From positions 87,082,706 to 87,146,705 of the forward strand of contig CM061231.1 in NCBI GenBank assembly GCA_030844895.1: 64,000 nucleotides of DNA, read 5' to 3'. Of this stretch, positions 57,270 through 64,000 are shown one piece after another. Made by a program: the position numbers and the translations under genes. This DNA comes from Ambrosia x helenae (Eukaryota > Streptophyta > Magnoliopsida > Asterales > Asteraceae). The notes under the pieces are model-generated. The model ran no database searches and was not told the origin of the DNA. It saw only the letters and a program-made list of their open reading frames with translations. Numbering within the stretch: position 1 is the stretch's first letter; every line of letters begins with the position of its first letter.

Positions 57270-57978
57270 TAAAATGGAGTCATAGCAACTAAGTGGTCTA
57301 ACAAAATGGTGTGCAGATACTGCCTCTTATAACACAAGTCTTAAAACAACTCCATTGCATGCTTTAAAAGCAAAATTATAGTACTAACATTGGTTGTGAA
57401 ATCTAATCAAATAATTGAATTCATATATAACTTTACACTCATGGTTTGCAAGTCATTCAAGGGTATCCTAAGGCATTTCTCTACATGTCTAACAAAAAGA
57501 CAGTGACGTTAGATTCTTCTTGATACCTGAAATATAGTAGGATGCTACAACAGTTTATTCTTCATGCTCATCTTGATACCTGAAATAGGGTGTGAATTAA
57601 AACGTGCTTTTTTTTAATAGCAATTCATAGATTTTCTAGGATAAATACACCACAACCTGCACCCTGCAGTTGTGGAGCACAGCCATTTATGATTTACCCC
57701 CCTACAATGTTGTGGAGCACACCATTTACCGCCAGGATGTCCCCTTGGGGACATTTTGTAAAAAAAGTGTGTATGTGCTCATGAATAATGAGAACCAGAT
57801 GATAGATTGTAATTAAAAGGGTTGTAACAATAAAATGTTTTCAAGTTTTTGGCAAACTAAAACCATTTAAGAAGTTAATAGACAAAATGAAACAAAAAAA
57901 TATATATATGAGATGTGTCTTGTGAGACGGAAGTCAAAGTCTCTCAAATTAGGTTAAAAGAAAGGGAAAATACGTAAA
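57270..57978. other. Gene-free stretch downstream of RFT1
   Basis: No ORF. GTTGTGGAGCACA is repeated at about 57670 and 57711. It probably contains the end of the RFT1 transcript and intergenic DNA. Confidence 0.4.
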
Positions 57979-57984
57979 TTTATT
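57979..57984 (-). terminator. Candidate polyadenylation signal of RFT1
   Basis: AATAAA on the minus strand about 120 nt downstream of the RFT1 stop codon. It is the nearest canonical signal. Confidence 0.5.
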
Positions 57985-58102
57985 CTACCCTTTGATAATC
58001 AGAAGAAAATTAGTTTAACCGGTCAGTTTCAATATACAAATCCAAACACACACTACAAGCCTAGTCAAAGATTCATCTCACCTTTCTTCAAAACTTTTTG
58101 TT

Positions 58103-61100
58103 TCAGTCAGAATGTTCACGGAAGCGGATAACTTTGTTGATGAATGATCTCTCCCTATGGTAACTGTTTGCGAAAGAAAAAATCATTATTAGCCTTGACT
58201 TCGAGAATGTATACCACAGATGGCAGCAAGACTACTTACATTACAAACGATGCAATGCAGAAGCAAGTGAACCCAATAGAAAAGTGAATGCAAAATGTGG
58301 GCCAAAAGTTATCACGGTCCAGGAATACATTCTCAGAAACAAGAGTGGCTGCACTTGAAAACAACAGAATCGTCCAACCACCAGGTAAACAGCTTTGGAA
58401 GGAAAAAGATGAGGAATCCTGCTGCATGGTAATACAATATGTTAAATCTGCAAAAAAATATTTCACCAAAACTATAGACTTGGTGTAATAATATAGAAGT
58501 TAAGTTGCTTGCAGCTTATTGTAGTATACCTGAAAGTAGCGTCTGATAAATGTGGCGGAGTAAATTATACGGAAAATCATATCTAATTAGCAGTCAAGGA
58601 AACATAATATCAACTTCAGTGTCAAGAAGTATAATTGTACAATCTTGTCATTTCGACCCATTTACTTATGAATGGTTTAATTTAGGATTTCTATAGATCA
58701 AACGGGTAAAATAAAAAATGGGAATGATACGGGTCAAGCGGGTTGAACAGGTCAGATGTGTCCAAAGTGTATTTTTAATGCATACAACTTACTAAATCGA
58801 TGTATTCAATATATTAAATACATTGTTGCAATAATATACTTTTTAATACTTGTAACCAGGCGAACTATTTATAAAAGCTTTGAACAAAAATTGTTGGATT
58901 AACCGAACCTCACCCTTGCCTGTTTTGACCCATAACCGAATCCACCCACCCCATCCGTTTTGCCACCTCTAAATAAACCTATTGATATCAATCCTGAATC
59001 CTGACATGGACACCTAATTGAAACTGCTATAAACCTCTTAAATCGAGTATTTCAGGCCACACAAACAAGGGCATAACTGATCATTTCTTGGGACTGTAGA
59101 TGTAGAGAAAAATGAAGAAAAATGTACATAAACAACAGAATATAATCACAGTGATGATCAGCTAAGAAGACGAAAGTTAGTTATACTACAGCATTTTCTA
59201 AGGTCACACAGGACTAGAGTGAAGGATACTCATAGCATTTGCAAAAATCAATCCAATTGCACCAGCCGACCGAATGAGCATAATGTTGAGAACTACATAA
59301 ATAATTGAAAATAAAACCAAGGAATTGTTTGAACGCTTGAGTTGATCCTCTGTTGCTACTGCATGCAAGAAGGCTTCAGATGTTCCTATAAGAAAACAGA
59401 TAACAACCCAGTTGAAAGAGCAAAGTTAAGTTCATGACATCATATGCTATTTGTAGTATTCGTGTGTGGTAAATATTTATCTATCACAACCTTGTGAATC
59501 TAGATTCATATCACAATGACTAGAATCCCCCTACAATGTTGTTTCAGAAAATTCCCAATTACTATGATAAGTTATGAACCTATACATCTAGGTTATATTC
59601 AGAACAACGTGACAAACCAGCTGGACCCATCACTCCATGGAGCCAAGAACAACACAACTTTTCTTTCTAGGTATTTAAAACAGGCTTATATACAATGAAC
59701 CAAATTTCTATCAAGGGTTGATGACTATGTTATAGGGGATTGAAAAAATCCAAAAAGACCACATGGAAACCTGAAAATGGCAAAAGTTATCTAGAATAGA
59801 TTACCATGTACACGGTTTGGGCTTTAACTAGAGGTGGCAAAATGAGCAAGTTGGGTATTTTGGGTCATGGATCAAAGCGGGTAATTTTTTGGTAGGTTCA
59901 GAACGGTTGGGATTGACATGCAATACTACAGTGCAAAACTTCTAGATATATATACTATATTGTGTAAAAGTTGTTACAACTTACAAGTGGCTCAATTTAA
60001 AAATAAATAAATAAATAAAATTATGAATCTTTTCAAGCTAGTACAGATGAATAACCACACTAAATCAGAAAGTTCACTCAAGAGATTGAGAAATGCTTCT
60101 CAGGGGGCTAAGGGGCTCTTTTCACATAGTCTATTGTTAAAAGGTTACCATCCTTTTATAAAACGCATTACCACATCAAAGAGAATGACAATGATAAAAA
60201 CTAGAATGCATTGATAAAGTATGCAATAAAGGAGGCCATCAAAAAACCAAAGCAAATTAGTATTAGTAGTGATTCGTTTTAGGTAAAAGTATTGACTTCA
60301 ATGACAGCAAAATGCAACCAAAGAGAAAGAAAGAAAAAAGGATAATGAAAATGTAACTTACCATTCATAGCTAGAACAACAACATACAAACAGTAATATT
60401 TTAGAGCTGCAGAGGCTTCTCCATCACTCCATTTGCGACCATATAACAATCTTATGAGGGTATAAGAATAGCTGGGCCCAAATGCCATGAACACCAGTCC
60501 TACCAAACATGTAACAGGAACATAAATCCATGGGGCAGATAATTTATACACACGCCCCATAAATAACAAACTAACATAGTATACCAACTAACATAACAAG
60601 CTTCAGTGCATCTCTTAGGGAAGTCTGTAATTTCTTTTTCTTCTGCATGTCTTCTCCTGTCAATTAATACGTAGAAATAATTCAGTCCAGCATATTCTAT
60701 CATTCCTAGTGGACAAAAGGATCTTTGACAGTGATATTGACATCAAACTTCCAGAGCAGTTTATGCAGATACATATCTATAACATATAGCAAACTCAAAA
60801 CCTTGTTATGGCATATTATAATGATCTAAAGAATCATAAAAGGCTAAATACCAAGCGTTCTAGACTGCAGTTATTCCTGTTCCCCCACACACACACATAC
60901 ATACTTACATATATAAATGGACAGATGAGAGAGAGCGAAATAATAAAATTAAATGATGTTAGCTCTTGTTGTATGTCAAAAACTTAGGCCAAGGAGTATT
61001 GATGAAGGCAAAGCAAGCCGTTTGTGCATGTGCACAATCTTGAATATTACAACTCTCAACAAAAGTGAAATAAAAACAAGTATTGTGATGCAAAAGGCAA

Positions 61101-63789
61101 ATAAATATATGAAAAGTAGCAGACCACACAACAATAAGGACAAATAGGCTCCCCAGTAAAGCCATCGTAGAATTAAGTTTCAGACCAAAAGTAATTTTAG
61201 CTAAACAATTAATTAAACCAGCACAAAATGTGACAAGAGAAAGTATGCATACAAGTAACGTACTTCCCTCTTCTGTTGCATGATAAAAAGGAAAATTTCT
61301 GGAGAGAATCAAACCTGATGCAGACCTTGCAAATGTTGCATACGAACTTTCTTCAAAAGGAAGCAACACCAACCTCACAACCAAGCTACCTAAACCACAA
61401 AAACTGATTGATTATAAATGCTAGATGAAGGGGTAGATCTAGACTTAAAACTTTATATTTTATTTTGCGAGCTTGATTAAGCCTTGAACATGTCCAATAA
61501 TAAGTTTGAGCCCTCTGAGGTTTTTGGACCTCAAATTCAGTTAAGACATTTCTTGCCTAGCTTCATCACACCAATGATACAATGGTTCCTAAGTATATTT
61601 TTCAGAAGCTCATCAAAGACAAAATTGACTTTTCTAGAATGTTATCTGCATAACCAAATCCATGTAAATCATTGTAACTTGAGAGCAATATAGTTTGCAA
61701 ACAGACCGCGTTTAGAGTCATGATATCCAGAAATAACCAAAGTTTCTACTTTCTAAAAACGAACACAGGATATTTGAGCATAACATACCTAGTTTGTCTA
61801 CGAGCCCATATACAGCTTGGTTATATGGTGTATCAAACCACACAAGGACCATCTTCTCTCCTTCTTGAAGAATCAATTTCTGGAATGACTGAAGGGTGAA
61901 TAATGTACACATTTTGGAAAGCTGTTTATCGTGGTTTCCCACCCTGAACATGTACTGTGTTATTTGCATGACAAAAATAACATAGCAACAAAAAATGAAT
62001 GATGACTGTTGATACCATTCCAAAAAAACAAAACAAATTGAAATCTAATGCAACTTTTTTTCTCAAATTAAAGCTCTTAGACACATTCCTTTTCCATCAT
62101 AAGCCACATTTTCTTTTGGAATATGAAAGAGATACAGTGAATATGTTCCAAGAGACTGATACCTGAAAGGAAAGAGAACAGAAATTTTATATTCATGCAA
62201 AACCAGAAAATAACCCCAATAGCACAAGAAAATGCAAGCTCCATATGCAGTCTGAGACAACGCAAATACAATAGCTCTCTCCTGCAAGGCAATGCCAAAC
62301 TGTTCACATTAATGCCAGAATATAAGTATTTTTGGTTGCTTCTTATTTAGAGTGTGTACACCCAAATCCCTTATTTGTATCTTCTGGTTAGAGGTGCAAA
62401 TTGGCAGGTCGGGCGATTGGATAACGAGTAAAAACGTGTAAATTTTGGTACGGATTGACCTGAAACACTTTTTTGTACAGATACAAAAATAACAGAGTTA
62501 AATATTATCATAAGAAATATATTATTCAATAATAATCTATTTTTTTTAATAAAATGAGTTAGGAGGCTTTGGGCTTTAGAAGTACACTTTGGGCACCTTT
62601 TGACACATTTGACCCGTTTTCTTTTAAGCTATTTTTTTCTACTTGTCTGACCCACTAAGTATAATACATAGCCCAAAACGACCCATTCATAAGTAATGGG
62701 TCAAAATTGCCACCTCTACCTTTGAAGAATGCTAATATCCTCTTGAGTGAAAAACAAGGACACATGTAGTCAAAGGCATGAAGAAACATTTAGGTGTGCA
62801 TTCAGTATACTATGTTTTATTAGTGACAATATATTAAGCATGAGCCAAGATCCAGCAACCAATCTTGTATAAGTTGTTTACAAGAGTATTATAAAAGAGC
62901 TTCAACATTAAGCCACGATGGTGGATAAACTTACAGTATCAATTTGCATGACAATAAACACGTAGACTGTTATGCATCGCATAAGAGTTGCCACAGTTTC
63001 AACCATCAACCGAAGTTTGAGAAGAAGCAAGTTCTGTGAAAGTATATACAAGGGTTCCGCCAACAACTCCAAAACACAAGCAAATGCTGCAGATAAAACA
63101 TTAGATTCCCTTAAAAGTTTAGTTCCATAGCATCTTATATCAACATAATGAAAATCACTGGAAAGTGAAAACTTTTAAATTCTTAAAGGCGGAATTCACA
63201 TTACCATTAATTAAGATGGCTTGTCCATATGAGTTTGAGAAACTTAAAGCTTGTGTCCAGAAGACAAATACGCATCCAACAATTGTAATAAACACTCCCC
63301 AAGGGAGAGTCATCCATGCCAATTTCAAAAGCTGTGCTGCATTTTCATCTGTTAAAGCACCTTTGCTGCCAAAAAAACATTTTTTTCTATTATTAACATA
63401 TTCACCAGAAGTGAAACCAATTGATGTTATAAAAGTCTGAGGTATCATGTTTATTCCACAGAGATGAAACTTCTGGCACAGAGGTAAATGTTTGTCAAGA
63501 CTTTTAAGTACATATGAAAGACATGACAAGGATGTATAGCTGGAGTCGAAAAGGGGAAGATTGTAAAATACAAGCAAAAAAATTTTATGAATCAAACTGG
63601 CCATAGCAATAAGGTACAATTAGTAAATACCACAAATCCACAATACATCACTGTATTAGATATGTTTGCTTGTAATTCAGTAATGTAACGGTACCATCTA
63701 ATGTCTGCCCTCATGCATGCTCTCCTGAAACCCTCTCGACTAAGGAACAAGACACAAGTGACGAATAGGTGAAACTGCACAGCATACAG
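58103..63789 (-). CDS. RFT1: RFT1-like ER protein, 12 exons, 5' end missing
   Basis: Member of the Rft1 family, ER multi-pass proteins implicated in moving the Man5GlcNAc2-PP-dolichol intermediate for N-glycosylation; the direct flippase role is debated. Exons on the minus strand: 63695-63789, 63205-63365, 62935-63086, 62163-62281, 61789-61943, 61315-61389, 60585-60656, 60362-60499, 59230-59385, 58530-58582, 58240-58418, 58103-58163. All visible introns are GT-AG. The exons sum to 1416 nt, an open frame of 471 codons plus TGA, so only about 50 N-terminal residues lie beyond the window. Diagnostic motifs: REGFRRACMRAD, LELLAEPLYILSQN, LILQEGEKMVLVW, PFEESSYATFAR, YGRKWSDGEA, GTSEAFLHAV. No disruption seen, so the gene is probably functional. 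Confidence 0.96.
58650..58971. mobile_element. MITE fragment in RFT1 intron
   Basis: Ends in CCACCTCTA (58963-58971), the inverse of the TAGAGGTGG terminus, with GGGTC/GACCC-rich arms. The left end lacks a matching terminus. It lies in the intron between 58582 and 59230. Confidence 0.55.
59829..59920. mobile_element. MITE end fragment in RFT1 intron
   Basis: Begins TAGAGGTGGCAAAATGAG, the same terminus as its two neighbours, and fades by about 59920. In the intron between 59385 and 60362. Confidence 0.45.
62389..62718. mobile_element. Complete MITE in RFT1 intron
   Basis: TAGAGGTGCAA at the left end and TTGCCACCTCTA at the right end form inverted termini about 330 bp apart. Interior AT-rich, with GGTC/GACC arms. 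No clear TSD. In the intron between 62281 and 62935. Confidence 0.65.
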
Positions 63790-64000
63790 CTGCATTTTTC
63801 AAAGGAAAATTGTAAGAAATGCACAAAAAGAATATCCCGAAAAGGAGAAGACAATAAAAGGCAAACAATTGACACCAAAACTCTAAAACATTAAAAAACA
63901 CACAAAACTCCATGAGGCGCATGTTTTCTTACCACCACGGCCCTTAAGAGGCGTACACACAAAATAACCCCATGAGGCGCAGCCTCATACACGTCAGCAT
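63790..64000. other. RFT1 intron sequence at the right edge
   Basis: Upstream of the acceptor at 63790-63791. No RFT1 N-terminal coding was found here. CCATGAGGCGCA is repeated at 63910-63921 and 63970-63981, suggesting another small repeat. Confidence 0.5.

Noticed and set aside
63790..64000. RFT1 N-terminal exon at the right edge
   Set aside because: All three minus-strand frames were read; none encodes the expected N-terminal membrane segment, so it must lie beyond the window.

Overview
The window is plant nuclear DNA: AT-rich, intron-containing, and dominated by nested LTR retrotransposons, Helitrons and MITEs. The repeat families, and the RFT1 protein's close resemblance to other plant RFT1 proteins, fit a eudicot, and the repeats remind me of Asteraceae genomes. 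The family assignment is inference. All coordinates were read by hand and boundaries may be off by a base or two.

Only one host gene was found. RFT1 (minus strand, 12 exons, 58103-63789, its 5' exons beyond the right edge) encodes the ER membrane protein implicated in supplying the dolichol-linked oligosaccharide for N-glycosylation. Its introns hold several MITE pieces.

Layout, left to right. (1) 1-10085: the 3' end of a Tat-type Ty3/gypsy element with an antisense ORF, its own TATA box and a G-box cluster. Its 3' LTR is split by a very young non-coding LARD-like element (1907-9908, minus strand, TSD ACACG). (2) 10159-12415: an LTR plus primer-binding-site fragment, then a gypsy LTR fragment. 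(3) 12416-31078: a broken, gag-less Ty1/copia element (plus strand). It is interrupted inside its reverse transcriptase by a 15-kb Sirevirus-like copia element (15128-30148, minus strand) that carries an extra 3.6-kb ORF. (4) 31085-38453: the rest of the gypsy LTR, a Mutator-like MITE with a 9-bp TSD, a TRIM-like element holding a solo LTR, and a hAT-like repeat. (5) 38924-47126: a head-to-tail Helitron array; the last unit holds a solo LTR that itself holds another solo LTR. (6) 48049-54558: a copia element with near-identical LTRs but a decayed interior. (7) 55564-57269: a LINE remnant and a MITE. (8) RFT1.

The most notable signals are non-coding. The LARD-like element has a row of four stem-loops with 9-position stems and invariant 19-nt loops, including a compensatory base change, placed just downstream of its primer-binding site. 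Several related gypsy LTRs contain tRNA-like box A / box B / oligo-T modules in both orientations, at conserved LTR positions. Two unrelated copia elements each carry a dense array of a short CG-containing motif in the leader between LTR and gag. Target-site duplications recovered for eight elements allow the nesting order to be read with good confidence.
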